Assembly: GCF_018139145.2 (NCBI RefSeq)
Contig: NC_059471.1
Location: 44,818,226 to 44,882,225 of the forward strand
Reading direction: 5' to 3'
Origin: Gymnogyps californianus
Lineage: Eukaryota > Chordata > Aves > Accipitriformes > Cathartidae
Length of the DNA stretch: 64,000 nt
In this document: piece after piece, positions 1 through 14,541 of the stretch
How positions within the stretch are numbered: position 1 is the first letter of the stretch
Layout: each line of letters begins with the position of its first letter
Translations under genes and position numbers: made by a program
Notes under the pieces: model-generated
The model's input: the letters and a program-made list of their open reading frames with translations, nothing else
Databases searched by the model: none
Told to the model about the DNA's origin: nothing

Positions 1-3000
1 GAAGCTTCATTTTATTCCACTATCATCTTTTTTTTTTTTTTTTCAGATGAAAAATCCTCATAGTGTGCCTTTTGTACTAAGACACCCAATTCTCCCTGAC
101 TAGAGTGGTGCAAAGAGCTTGGTATCTCAAATGCCGTGATAAATGAAATCTTTCAATATGAATAAAAAAACATGTCCACAGGGAGGTTGGTCTAAAAATC
201 TGTGCAAGATTTAGATGTTATGTTAATGCACCATCAATCTCCTGTAAGGAGATGAAATGAAGAACTCATTTTGACTATCAAGAGACATCAAAAAATAAAT
301 TTCTGATTTAAATTTTCAAACAGATATAGGGATTTTTAACTGTTTCAAGTTGCTTAAGTCACTATCATAAAAGATCCTGGTGCTAAAAACCCTTCCTGAA
401 AATCAAGGTCCTTTAAAACTGTCTCTGACCAAGTACCAAGACACCGTGGAGGGCAGAAGTCGCACTTGTCACACTTCTCTGAAGAAACACTTTATTTGGA
501 ATTCTGAAGCGTGTCAGCAGCTCCTACTAAATACTTGCACCTCTTGTTTTTTTCTCAAGACAGCTTGTGCAATGTGACATATAAGTCAGAAAAATGCAAA
601 GACATTTACATATGTATTTAATACATGCAGAACAGACCCCAGGGTATGTATTAGACCAAATTAGGAGCCCAGTTGAGCTGGTTGAAACATTTTCCCTCTG
701 TCAAACCCTGTTTTCAGCACCATTACTCAGGCTCCAGGTAGACACAGGAGGAACCCTCCCTGACCTGGTGATGTGGAAATGTGACAGAACCCAAATTAAA
801 GGCTTTCTGTACCTTTCTGGGGGAGAGGAAAGCTTAAATCTGGATGAACCACACCCCTATTAGAAGCCTTATCTAAAGTAAGATCTTATGGCCATTGCCT
901 CCTGCTATATCTGTATAGCTTGTAGGAAGAGGTGAATATTCAGGACCTTAAGGAGCAAGACAGACTCTGCAAAAGCTTGCGGCACTTGGCTGGGCTGTAG
1001 GCACGCAGACTTGAAGTCTTCGCTCTGCTCAGAGTGGAGCAGAGCCTCACAACTTAACTTCATCATAAGATGCCCTCACTCATGCTGCGGGCGCTCTCTG
1101 ATGGTTTTGTTTATTGTTTGTTTCCTCCCACACAAAAAAAACCACCAGAGCTCTCATTTTTGTTCTCCACCAGAAGCAAACCACAGAACGTCAAAACCTC
1201 TGCGAACTGCAGGCATCATCTTCTGGCCACCGTTCAGGTGCAGGGCTGCCCTTGGCACTTGGCTTGCTCTCCACAACGTATCCGTTGCTTCAGTGTAACA
1301 CCACCCTCTCTCCTTTCCCTTTACTACCACTTGCACGCCCTCTACACTGAGCCTTCCTGGCAAGACGTCTGAAGTGTGAGTAAACAGAGGAATACATAAG
1401 CGTTTTCAGGGAGCTGCTGCTTCTTTTCCCTTTCTGATTTGATCCTGCTTTGGTCTTAACTGTCTTTTCTTTTTTTTTTTTTAACTTGATTTATGAATTT
1501 TTATAAATGCTTTTCAGAAACAAAGAGAATGACAGCAAAAGCATCCCATTTAAATTGTAAAAAGAAGCAATGTAGGTATGACTGCATTAGGAAGGAAGAA
1601 AATAATTCAGAGTAATTGAAAGGCAATGATGAGAGTGCTATATAACAATTGGGGAAAAAACAGTTGACATAATAAAAAGAGACACAGCAATTTTTAAAAG
1701 ATCCCAGAGAGATTCATTTCTCCATAATCTAAGAAAGCAATCCAGGCAATCTGGAAATCAGTAGGACTCTTAAAAGAAGGTCTTATGAGGCTTTCAAAAA
1801 TAAATGTATCTTATTTGTGACAGTAAGCAAGACATTCATAACAATATGATGCTCTAATGTTACTCCCTGTGTTAAGCAATTGCAAGGAGAGCTGAAAGCA
1901 ATGTGGGAGAAGGGGAACCTCTTCTGCACATCAGAAAGTGGCAGAATGTAGGTTGTTTATCCTAGATTTTTTAACCAGACAGCCCCTAGATCTTTTGCTA
2001 AGTCTTTAATGCTTTGTTATGAAAGGCAACTATCAGCTGAAAAACTCCAGGCCCATTGCTCACCTTCCTGTAATCAGGATCTGCCATCAGTTAGGATCCA
2101 GTACTTAAGAAATGATGTCTAACATTTAGAACTGAAATTCCCTGGACCCCTCCAGAGGACCTTTCTCCTCACTGTTTTATTGTGCCATTTTAAGCTGCTT
2201 TTGCTACAAATGCTAAAAGACATTTCTTCCTTCATAGTGCATTAGGTATCTGCATGGTCTTCAAAAACACCTGCCTCTAGTGAAGACTATGCAGTCAGTA
2301 AGCTTCAGTGGAAGGCACGTAGAAGAAGCAGCACGGCAGTAGGTGACGAGCATCCTGCCCTGAGAGCGCCTACAGCCCATCTGGGGCTCATAGGGGAAGC
2401 CCACAGAGAGCAGATTTACCCAGTAGACCCTATGGCCTTGTACATACCACTCAGAGCATCCTGGGCTACAGTTAGATGGGTCTGAGGTTGCAGCTTGGGG
2501 CCGCCGTTCCAAACGTGGCTGGGCTTAGTTCACATTTGACTTAAAAAAATCTCCATGAGAGATATCTCAGGTACAAACAAGCATGGATAAGTGTGTTTTT
2601 CTATTACATTCGTTTGAAATACTGTGCATGTCAAAACACCCTCTAAAAGTGTGGATATCTACTAATTTTTGGAGGTAAAAACCTTCTTAGGCTAAAAGTT
2701 CTCTTGGAATACTATCACAGAAAGTTTAATAAAACAGAACTATTCACCAAAACCGTCAGTACAATATTAAGCTGTTTGTGTCATTCGTAGTACCACAACC
2801 CAGCTCTACATGACAGCGCACAAGTCAGCTTGCCAGAGGTTTAATCTCTGATGGCAAAGAGGAGCCGCTGTTTCACCTTTCTCAGGCTGGAAAAGCACCT
2901 CTCACCTTTCTCCTCTCTCCCTTCTGAGTACTCCTTGTACTCTTGAAAAAATGATGAGCAACCCCATGCACTGAAAATTCCTGCATAATACCGAAATGCT

Positions 3001-5129
3001 AAAGAAGAGAACTTTTTTTTTCCTCAGCAAATATAAACACATTCCATTTGAAGGTACAGTTATAAAATAGCAAAGATATGATTAAAGAATTCCATGTGGA
3101 TTCATTACAAGCTTTCATTTCTGGTAAACTAATAAAGCTTTCCAGCTCATTTAAAAAAAATAATCTCCCAACATTACACAGGAAGAAAAAATTATTACTC
3201 TTTGGGTCTCTGATAGGATATTAGCAGAAAGGCAAAATATTATCTATGCCAGATATACAAGCCAATATCGCAGAAAACCTCATAAAGTATATCAAGTCCA
3301 GGCAAAAACATAACAAGCAAAAAGCAGAAAATCACTTGAACTGTAGCAAACTGATGGTAGACCCATAAATATAACTACTGTGCTCCCAGCCAAAGCAAAA
3401 ACCTCAGAAACACATTTTCAGAGATATACAATTAAGACTGGGGGGAAAAAAAAAGAGAGAGAAAATTAACAATAAGCCCAAAAGCTTTTTACAGAACTGT
3501 AATGAAGAAGGAAAAGAACACAAGGTACAATAATAAGCCAAATGAGGTAATAATATACCCAGGAAGAGTTGAGAAGAAGGAAAGTGGACAAAAGTCATTC
3601 CTAGTTCAACTCAGTAGCAATTTAAAGAAGCAAGAAACAAATACATGTATGTGTATATATATGTTTAAAAAACCTTCAAGAGCACTGCCAAGATTCCTTG
3701 TGGTGCTATTTCTGTGCATACAAATATTCTTCCACAAATGCATGCGAGTGGCCACATGATGCAGGACATTAAGTACAGCAAACAAGTCTTGTTTCCATTC
3801 ACGGCCTTTGAATTTCTCTAATATTGAGTTTCAGAATGTGGTGGTCTGAGGAAGAATTTGCTCACTCCCAAAGATTTTCCATAGCAACTTAGAGAAAGGG
3901 AACAATACCAGTCATACTGCATGAACGTTACATGGATGTTTCCATCCTAAGTACTATATATGCAGGTTTTGTGTATTGGCAGCCCAGTACATAAGTTAAT
4001 GTTTTATACGTTTCTTAGAGATCTTAAAAAACCCAAAACAACACTGAGCCTTTCAGTTTATACATTGAAACTCCCAGGATGTATTTTGCAAGAGTCCGGT
4101 GAGTTGCGTTTGAAATATATATCTGGTAGGCTGTTCTCAAATCAGATTTTAAATTTCCTGTAGGTCTTATTTTTCCACGCCTGGCAGTGCTTGTGGCGCA
4201 GATCTGTCCTGAAGGAACATCTTTTGACTATGCTTTGAAGAAAACAAAATCAAAAGGTGGAACTGTAGCAGAAGGGAAGCAAGTTGTTCCCACACATTTA
4301 TTGCCAAATAAGAGAAACATAAAGAGCTCTCTGGAGAGTTGTAGCTACAGTTGCAGCTACGTCTTGACCTGCTACGCTGCTTTTTGTTTTATAGTCCTCA
4401 GAGGCAAATTACATAGGATTCACCCGGGCGAACACATAATCATCCAGCTGCAGATTCATCCCACCTTACTTTAGGTCCCTAAACAAAAGCCTGTGTTAGG
4501 AGCAGACCTACCTTATCCTCTCTGTACAGCCGGTGGAGAGGGAGGAATTTCCAGAAGATGACTCAAACCAAGGTCTGAATCTTGTTCAGCAGGGGTCTCT
4601 TACCTAAAATGTCCCTAGAAGAGCTCCTGGCACACTGAGGATAAGCTAGTTTCATTTTTTTCTTTCTACTGTCAGTTTGTTTTACTTATAAGATTTTTGA
4701 AGGGCACCCTGCTAGATGTTCTAAATTCATACTGGAAAAAATGCTTCTTTTAAGCTTTCCTTTGTATTATTTTCCTTGCTCCCCTCCTTTTAAGTCTATT
4801 GCTTCCCACAGCAAGTGGGGCATAAAGGAAACAGCTCCACTTAGTGAGATACTGAATAATAAAATGTTAAGCAGTACACTAATTTTGTGGGGGAGCCATT
4901 GGGGATAAGGCACTTAGTGGTAGCAATAGTGAAAGGCTCAACCTCGTAAAAAGGGAGTTTGCAGGCTTTGTAATCCTCAAACGCCATGTTCTCGGTGCTC
5001 GGAAGCTTCCCTCTGTCCTGCACTCTTGTGGTGGATTTTTGCTCTGTTTATTTTTCCCGCAGAGATGGAGAGGCAGTACCTTCTGGTACGCTCTGCTGCT
5101 ACTGCGACTAATGCTTGTGTTGTTTTAAA
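1..5129. other. Intergenic, AT-rich, no gene recognised
   Basis: No ORF with recognisable domains, no RNA gene and no young mobile element was seen. A slightly GC-richer stretch at about 960-1380 has overlapping short ORFs in several frames on both strands, which reflects composition only. Confidence 0.6.
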
Positions 5130-5790
5130 ATCCCACTTAATCCACCGCCTCCATCCGAGTCGCAGCGTATTTCATCCCATTCCTCCAAGTGCCTCCTTCC
5201 CGCTCCGGAGCACGTGCTAAAGCAAAGCTCATTCGCCGCGTTACACAACTCCAAATTACTCTAGGAATTGGGGCATTTCTGATCCCACTGCTAATACCGG
5301 CGTTACACAATTGAAGCTTCCTCCAGATCTGCTTCTTTCTAAGGGCGGATAATAGAAGTTGCTCGGACAGACGTGCATTTCGCAGGGTCTGAGCTGCCGC
5401 CTGCCTGCTCCAGCTGCCGGGGCCTGATCCTGAAGTTCACAGCCGAGATCCACCCTCTGGAGCAATCTGCTGCGCGGGGACTGGGAAGGCAGACTGGGCT
5501 ACCAGAGATGCTCTGTGGCCAACCCAGCATCACGAAAGATTTAGAGACCGAAGGGCTACGTGGAAGCGCTCTGCCCTGGTGGAAAGTGAAGCTAAGTGCC
5601 CAGCTGGCTTCTGGACAAGCTTGTTCCCGAGGGGAGAGGTTTCGTGGGATCTCAAGGGTCTGTCTAGGTTGATCAAGTGGGAAATACAGATCAGAGAAAT
5701 CCACCCGTGGCACAGACAGGGTTTACTGAAAGTTGGGTTAATGGTAGAGCGAGGGCCAGCAGAGATCCCTGGAGTCCGAGGTCTCTACTA
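5130..5790. promoter_or_regulatory. CpG-enriched patch with repeated GTTACACAA
   Basis: This patch is richer in GC and CpG than its flanks. The motif GTTACACAA, preceded by GCC/GGC and CG, occurs twice at 5240-5248 and 5302-5310. It resembles C/EBP or PAR-bZIP half-sites. Overlapping ORFs on both strands reflect the base composition; none has a recognisable domain. Confidence 0.3.
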
Positions 5791-8539
5791 GTGCTCTGAT
5801 AATAGTTAGTTTCCTTGTCTAACATCCAGCACACAGAGGCAAAAGTTTGGAGCAATGCTGATTAACTTTAGACCTGAGAGCCTAGTGGCTTTTCTGCTTA
5901 TGAATAAGTAATGAAGGTGCTGGCAGCATGGTGTTCACAGGCACCTGTACATGACCCTGTGAGAGAAGCAGAGAAAAGCAGGCTATCGCTGTCTCTCAGC
6001 GATATCTTATGTATATATTGGGAAGAAAAATAGTCTTTAGTGTTTGTGGTACTCTTTAAACTGATTTCAGGATTATGTCTTAATTTACTCTTACCTCAGG
6101 AGTTAAGAAACAAACACTCCTTAAAACGCAGATTATAAAACACATACTTACGGCCATCTGGAAAAACATACTGATTGATTAAAGTTCAATCTATCTGCTT
6201 TAAGACCAGCTCACAGTAACTGCAATGATTGCAATTCCAGCTATGAGCTTTTTCTTCTTAAAACATTCCTCGCTGTTATCGGACCAATCGCTCAGCAGAA
6301 CTTTCACTTATTTCACATATTTCAGTGTCCGGGACGTATCTGATAGTCTGGAGCACAGTTCTGCAGAGAGGAGAAGAGGGTTTTGCGCCTGGTGACTCAG
6401 AACTGCTAAAGAATACAAAGGTCCAGGCTCAGCGATGTAAACAGAGATATGCTTGCATACCCTATGTGCCTTAGAGCAGCTGAGAACGTGATCCAAAATA
6501 TTGACCACAGTTCAATTACGTACTGGTATGTTCTGTCTGATTTTATATAATGTTCTTTTAATAATTTAATAATTAGGTAATTAGCCCTGAGGATATTTTG
6601 CAAAAACAGCCTCCCAGCATGCAAAACAAAATGTAAATTTTGTAAGCGTTCCACTTGCCTGTGACAAAAGAGCAGTAAATTATTTCAGTGCAGGATAGTC
6701 ACTGAAACTGTATGTTTTTAGAATGTTAATCAAAAATGCATTTTGAAATCCAAAATTAATTGTGGAATTCTTTTATAGCTACATAATAGCCAGAAATCTA
6801 TTCTGCCTGTATCACTAAGGGAAACTAGGCAACGTTTTTTTACACATATACTATGTGATGTGGTACATACAACTTGTTTAGAAAACTTTCAGAGATGTCA
6901 CCCGCTTTGCCTGGAGATAGCAAAGTGGTCAGTGTTTCCCCACATCTCCCCATTATCTTCTCAACCATACATGAAATACTTTTGATTAAATCATGTATCT
7001 TTAAATTTTCTAATAGCTCAGGGATAATTTGAAAAACAGAGCATGAGCCAAAAGCTCATTGAATATTATTCAATATGTGCATTCCCCAATTATTCTACCA
7101 GCATAGTTGGTTCCAAACCACTAGCAAATTTGCCATAATAAAATTTTCTATCGACTTTCCTTTATATATTGGTCTTGCCTCTGCTGTACCACTCTGACCT
7201 CCTCCCAGTTGGATTCTTTTGCTGCTGGCAGGAGGCAAATATTTCTCTGCTGCCTTTGCAGTATTTGATTCATGTAGCACTTACCCTTTTTATTCAGTCT
7301 GTTAACTACTGGTACACCAAGTCAAAGTAATTGCAGGGCCTTATTCATGTAATATGGACATTGACTAAAAAGCAACTCACTTATCACATGGACCAGGTGT
7401 GCATAAGAAAGCCTGGTAACAGGTGGTAACTACAATTACCACTCATTAAAATCCTGATATTGAATTGAACTGTCTCATGTCCAAAAGGAAATCCAGAGCT
7501 CAGGCAGATGAATCAGCCCAAAAAATTCTCATCTTTTTATTTTAAATGAGGTGAACTATTTCTTCTGGTCTTCTTTCTTGCTACAGTTGTAAAAAAAAGT
7601 CCCTCAAAAATCATGGGGTGGAGGGATTAAAGGTATGACAGTATAAGGCATAAGAAGAGAAAACATATTTTGAATTGCTGCATAGAAAAACTATCATAGC
7701 GGCAGCTTATCAATAGCTGGGTTTAATAAATGATTGGGGAAATTGCTTTTTAAATATAAATGAGTGCATAGGAAATGAGTAGTGAAAAATAAATTAAAAG
7801 AGATAGCAGAAGATTTTGGCCTGTCCTTACCTTGTCTGCTTGTTTGGTTTATTTCTTGTCCTGTGATTTGCTTGTAAGTTCTCTTTTAGATCACAATCTT
7901 ACATAAGGACCCAGTTTGGTATAAAACTCCTATCGATATGTTCATGGAGGTTTGTAACTGAGACACGGATCTGCCCATGGTAACTTTTCAGTCCCTGCTG
8001 AGTTTCATTGATTTCACTGAGATTTAATTCTCAACAGCAGCCTCTGTTAGCAGACATTAATAAAGAACTGAGGCCGTACTCGAGCATCTTGGATTGGAGT
8101 GGTAGCCCAGTTCCCCAAGTGTCCCATGTGTTGGTTCAATTGCAAGGCAGTTTTGGGGGAAGATAAACTAGATTCCTTCCAAAGGAAACTAAACCAGAAG
8201 CTCTGCTCCAGCTGCACACCAATGCTCTCTGACTCCAAGGCGGGACATAAAGGTTAAAACCAACGACTGGCCCTTCACACAGCTTTGAACCACAGGATTT
8301 GTGGGGATGTTCGGTCCAGAGCACCAGGCTTAACCTAGTCTGAGGCAAGCAAGGTTGTAAGGCCTTTGCTGTGAAGCACTGATCTGCTCTTGTTGTGGTG
8401 AATTACTTGTGTTGTTAGTGTAAACCTAGTCTCAGTTAGACATCACCTATGCTTTTTGGACAGGTTTTAACATAATTAATTTTAGCCATCTAAAAGTCAT
8501 GCACTTCATCCAAGCTAGCTGGTCTCCACTCTCACTGTA

Positions 8540-8572
8540 GTCTGTCTGGAAAGTCTGACTTTCCAGTCAGAC
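8540..8572. repeat. 33-bp near-perfect palindrome
   Basis: Two 16-base arms, GTCTGTCTGGAAAGTC and GACTTTCCAGTCAGAC, are separated by one base and differ from perfect complementarity at a single pair. A further CTGGAAA follows directly. Confidence 0.9.
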
Positions 8573-9181
8573 CTGGAAACTGCTGAAACCAGGTCAGGGC
8601 TTTCAATTCTTTCAATTTGAAGACTGATACAGGATATGGGATATTGCATATTTAAGGTATGGGATGATGATCTTTGGGAGCTGCATCTCTTCCTCCATGG
8701 CTATCAATGCAGGTAAATGACCTACCTCATACTACCTGTCTAACTTCTAGGCAGTTAAACTTAATGATCTATCACAGTTTGAGATGTGAAGTGGAGTTTC
8801 ATGAGCGAACTGTAATAAAAAAAGATAAGAACATCAATAGTCAGATGCAAATTCATGTTGGTGACATTTAAACTCAAGCTCATACTTAAGGAAATACACT
8901 TTAAAAAGCAAAACCACCTATCCTGCCACCCATATAGCTGCTTGTGTTTAAAACTCAAAGAATGTTGTTAATTTGTTTCGTGCCTTTGATTTCTCTATGG
9001 AAATAACCACCTTCATGTATGCTTATCTACTAGTCGATTTCATGTTCTGACAGCGAACAGCTTCTGAGCATATTTGGATAGAAATTTATAGTTACATTGG
9101 AAGAAAACACACAGGGACAATAACACTTCCCAAAATATGCAATAACACTTTCATGCAAAACACTTCAAAGAAATGTACATG

Positions 9182-9205
9182 AAAAAAAAAAAGAAAGAAA
9201 GAAAA
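9182..9205. repeat. Poly-A and (GAAA)n tract
   Basis: A run of A followed by three GAAA units. No SINE body is recognised beside it. Confidence 0.85.
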
Positions 9206-10194
9206 TTACCCTGAAGAAGTCAGCTGAGGCTTTCCAACTGTGAGACTGTGCAAATTAAGATTTTTTTTTTCAGTCTGCTTTTAAATGGCTCTGAGGACCC
9301 GGTAATCTTTCTTGCTGTCAGAAATCCAGAGTTGGGGCACGCTCCAAACAAAGACCCTCCACAAATGGCTCCCTCTGGTGTGAAGCTGCAAGTCTCAGCC
9401 TGTCCTGGGAGCAGTTGCTCTCTAAGTTACAGTTTGTATTTTTGACATGATGTATAACAGCCATAGGAACATCAATCTGAAGATTATCTCAAACGTGATT
9501 TTGTAAGAATTGCACCAGCAGCTCCTCATTATCTGGGCTACTGAGGATGGAAGAAGAACTTGGATAACCTAATGCCTGAGTTATTGAATACATGGTACTG
9601 ATGTCCCAAGAGACCTGCTGGAGAACTTCTCTGGTGCCTCTGTATCCATGTTTTCCAGCACCCTGAGGACCAGGAGAGGTTCTTAAACTGGCTACAGAAT
9701 CACATGAGTACACAAAGGTAACTCGGGTCAGGGAAGGCTAATAAACCCTGCTAGATCTGAGCTGGTTGGGTAGCATGCGTCATATTTTGTACCTGTTTGG
9801 ATCCCAAGGATACAAAGCAGGGGCAGCTGAGCCGGTTCTACCCCGAATTAGTACACGTTCAGCAAGTTTTGTTAGTTTGGACTGTAGGACACACTGAAGC
9901 GGCTATGATGCTTCTGAATATGAGCTGTCCTAAGAAGCAGCATATTTGTGTTCAGGGATTGCCGATACTGAGCTACTAAAGCAGACTCAACCTTGAATCA
10001 GCTTATACGACCCTGTGGTCCTGACCCATGTAATCCTCAATCTGGATACAACATGTGCAGATAACTGAGAGTTGCCTGAAATTTATTACTCTTGTACTTG
10101 TATCCTTCAGAGCTTCTCTGCCATCCTTATTGATTATGACAGTTTCTTGCTGCTCTGATTTTTTTCCTAAAACTCCAGGAAGAAAGAGGATGAT

Positions 10195-10221
<27 letters not shown>
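10195..10221. repeat. (AGC)9 microsatellite
   Basis: Nine perfect AGC units; a poly-Cys ORF on the minus strand here is a translation of the repeat. Confidence 0.95.
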
Positions 10222-10225
<4 letters not shown>

Positions 10226-13200
10226 TGATGGCATCACCTGTGGTGAACCCCGATAGCCCTGCTCGGAGTGCTTGTGCAGACACTTTTGGTAAGAATGGCT
10301 CTCTGTATGTCTACAAGCAACATATGTGCTGCAGAGCTGGAGCTTCACTCCAAGTCCCTTGGATGCATGTGCTTGTCACAAAAGATATTGGATGAAGAAC
10401 AAAGTCTTGCTTGGAAAGGAACAATAACTCCTAAAAATTCAAGAACAAATTTCTAGCAGCTTCAGCTGAGCAACTTAGTCTCTAGACTAGAAGTAGGCTC
10501 TGACATAACCGCTTTCGCAGCTCCAAGACTCTTGGATGCCTGATTTTGCAGTGACCTGGCTTCTGTGCAGAAGCGGAAAACCAGATACTGGGCTCAGCAA
10601 GAATATCTCACTGTCTGCAAGCCTCGGGAACTTACTCGATAAGCCTAAATCCTCTTTTATGCTTAAAACTGAAATCTCCCCCTCCTTGTAAAGAGGAGGA
10701 AGAATTCTTGCAAAGAGGTGAAACTACCTGACATTTATACAAAACAGCAAGAATGACCCTTACTAACGACACTGACTGCAATTTTTAGAATAAGTGAGCC
10801 TGGACACTTTTCCAGGGAATACCAACAGCATTCAGGTGTCTGTTTACTGACAGGTAGAAGTAATTCACCAGGAACAGATGCTCCTGACCACATGTGGGTG
10901 GCTAAACCTAAATGCTTGGAGACCTTTCAGGTTAATTAGGGAGGAATCTAGCACACCTAAGCACATACAGTATTTAGCAGTTTTGGAAAGCAGGCAAGCT
11001 GAACTTTCATCTCGAATCAAACTAGGGTTTAGGCAATAATGACCTAAGCTAAACAGCATTTAGGATGCTTTTATCCTACCCCTAGCTGTAACTAGATTCT
11101 GACTACTGGGCTGCAGATTGTGGAAAATAACCAGTCCTCAGCAGGTGGTTTGGATTTGTTACGGGCAACAGTCAATCACATGCAGCTCATTGGAGAGGGC
11201 AAAGATATGGCCGTGGCATAGAAAAGAGCTCCTTCACAGGCAGAAGGGTGGGAAAGGAAAGTGTCCCATGGTTGGCTGTCCAAGGACTTCCTCGCACTCA
11301 TCACTGCACTATATGACTTGCTGGCAGAAGACTGTAGATCTCAGAGATGAGAACAAACGTGAAGTGTAATTAGCCTCAATGCAAAGCCAAAGAAACCAAG
11401 GCACAAATGAGGCACGGCTTGCCCGGGACCATCAGGACGGCAGAGGCAAAACCCACATGTCCTGACACCTAGTCCATGTGCCAAATTCTAGCCTACGACT
11501 GCTTCGGTGCAGGTGTTCTCATATTATCATTGTTTGAAAGTTATGGCAAAGGAGACATTTTGGGAGAAATGAGTACAAGCTCCCTTTTGGCTACGGGAGG
11601 TCTGGTGGGGTTTCTCTCCAGGTGGGTGCAGAAAGAATGGCTGTACTCTGCTCTAAGGTGGTGAGAAACAGCCTCTGAGTTCACACATTATAGGAGCCAT
11701 ATTAGCACAACACTGGGTCATAGTTAGTATAAGTTGTATTAGATGATGCCCAGAGCTATGCTGAGAGGCCTGCAGAGCTTCAGGACTGGCTCACAGTCAT
11801 ATCTGGCCATAAGCTGAATGATGGTGTTTAACAACCACTCAAGTAGAAATACTCCGAGACGCCGGTTTTCTGCTGTCCTGTTCACTGCTCTCTCTTCAGA
11901 CTAGTGAACATTTCTGGAGAACAGCCAACAATTTGATTACCAGTATAAGCAAGAGAGAATAAATATAGTGGTTCTGGCTAACCCAAAAGACAAAGAAATT
12001 CTGTGATTCATCCTAATAATTATAATGTCTTTGAAAATATTTTGAAAAGAAATACATTCAGCACTTTGGAAATAAATATATTGTATGCATTTTCATTTTT
12101 AAGCTGCCATGGAATGTTAATGGTGACAAAATATTTGTGTTATACAGCCAATATGTGAATATAAATATTTTCTTAGTGAATTTTCTACAGTTTTATAGTG
12201 TTTGGGAACTTGTAAGTGAAATTAAATATATGTTTAGGTCTGGTCTTCAGAAATCATAATAAAAACTGTTTTCTGCAATGGAAAACATCAGAACAGACTC
12301 CTTCTAAGAGGCATTAAAGTATTGCTGAAGAAGCATGATTTTTACACTACTTACGCTAAAAAATGAAAGCACGAAGAATGCATCCCAAGTCACTTTAGAA
12401 ACATAGAAGCCCATACTTCAAACCCAGGCGTAACTTCACTCGTGATTAATTCCATTTAGTTAACAGGAGAAAGCATGTAGATATAAGTGATTCCACACGT
12501 AACTCTCATCAGGAGCAGGTCCTAAGCAGAAATGATATATGCCTAAGAATCTGCAGAGCAGAACATGATTTGGGACTGGGGCCTTACCCTGCTGAATACA
12601 CCAATCACTGTGGCCAGAGTCAGTCCGCGGGGGACCTGTTCTGCCTGCTCAACTGCAAAACAGCCTGAATATCCCATCCAGATGTGATCAAGGTCTGAAG
12701 TATCCTGGTCTGTGTTTCCCTGCAAAATCATCCCTGATTTATACCTATCAGCGAAATATAGCAAGGGCTAACACCTCAAAGCAACACTACTTACCCAAAT
12801 GGAGCAAGAACCAAAAAACTATACTCTGTCCAAGTAAAACTGCAGGTGATAATTCATTTCAGTAAAACATAATTAGTGGGATTGGAATTTGGCCAGGAGC
12901 CTCAGGTAAACATACCTTTTAAAAACAGGAATTGGATATTATTCTAATGAGCTTTTAAAACTTGTCTCAAATGTATATAGTCTCTCTAGGCGCCTAGAAT
13001 ATTTCGCATAGAGTTAAGTGCAGGATAGATGCTGTGCACACCAATGATATTTGGTGCAAAGGAGAGCTTGGCGTGACCTCAAGGCTTTTCAAAAAGGTGA
13101 AATTTCTGTGCCGTTAGTCATGCTGATCATTACTGGGACATGCCCAAAGGAAAGGCACAAAACTAGCACCTCTGCAAGCACAAGTATAATAATCAAGAGT

Positions 13201-14541
13201 GGTAGGACTTGATTGTTTCTTCTCACTGGGTGTGAAAGCTGATGCAGAACCATCAGTGACTTTTATTTTAGAATTTTTTTGTTTCAAGTTTGTCCTTTAC
13301 ATGGCTCAGAAGTTTTCGGGTGGTCAGTTCTCCCTAAGGTCGTTTTTTAAAATCAAAGGGTTGAATTTACAGCCCAATATGGGTAACAGTTGTAGAGATT
13401 CACGTTACTTTTTAAACAAAAAATCAGCACCCCTTTTGCAGGTGTTCTTGAAAGATTTGCAAGTCTCAAGCAATTTCACATGTCACTAACATCCCTGCAT
13501 GATTATATAGCAACCATGGAAAATGTCTACTTCCTGGTATTTTAGGGGTTTGCAATCCCATCTGTTACATTTCACAGTTCATCACTAAGAATATGAGTTA
13601 TATGATAAGTTGTGGAAAGTAATTACGAAAATACGTAGCAAAGTCCTCTGACAGAAGCAAATGTAGTAAGGATGAGGGTCAGGCGGGGGATATGACAGCT
13701 TCAGTAAGAGTCTGTCAGAAAGGTCTTCTGGAAAAAGTCTTGTCCATCTGCCAAAAATATGAGATAATTGACATCTTGGATGTTCCCGCCAGCTGTCTCA
13801 ACAGTTCAGGATCGAACAGGGGCAATTCACAGTCATCGAGAAGCAGAAACGCACATTGTAATGCGGGAACTGGAAAACATGACAGGTGACATTTGCTAAT
13901 GACTGGTAATGATACATAAGAGATGTTAAGTATTGTAGCTATAACCCAGCCATTTTGGAAGACTGAAGTTGAAATACAAATTAATTTTAACACTTTCTAA
14001 AAATGCCCTGAGATGATCTACCATCACTCAAGAGTATTCCTTGTACATCCTCACTCAACATCTAACGCTGTCATGTTATCTTTTGGACTGCTGAAATCCC
14101 CACACCTTGGATAATCACTGAGAATACAGAATAAAAATAGAGGGGAAGTAAATTTTTAAGATCTCTGGCTTTCCAGTAGATTTGGAACAACTATACCTTA
14201 TAGAAGTGTCTGAACATCTTACTTGAACTTATTCATAATGCACGAAAAAACAGAGTAAAAGTCATTAAATCCTCTTCTTCCATTATATTATCATAGCACT
14301 CTCTGAGGATGAAATGCTTTCTACCATATCAGTAATTAAGAAACCTAACAAACAGCATTTCTTAATTTACAGACATAGATCTCTTGAACAATAGAGTAGT
14401 AAAATGAAAAGTTGAGGAGTAATCTGAAATATCTGCCACATTTTAACAGCAACAGAATTAATACACTCTCCCCCATCCACCCAAGCATTCTGCCAACACT
14501 TCAAAAGGGTAATTGGAGTGACTTCGATAATTATAGATGTG

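Larger units (their letters stand above)
5791..14541. other. Intergenic, no gene recognised
   Basis: Apart from the palindrome at 8.54 kb and the microsatellites at 9.18 and 10.2 kb, nothing was recognised. Short ORFs (all under 100 codons) lack domain signatures. Confidence 0.6.

Noticed and set aside
10127..10348. ORF with nine consecutive cysteines
   Set aside because: It is the minus-strand translation of the AGC microsatellite.
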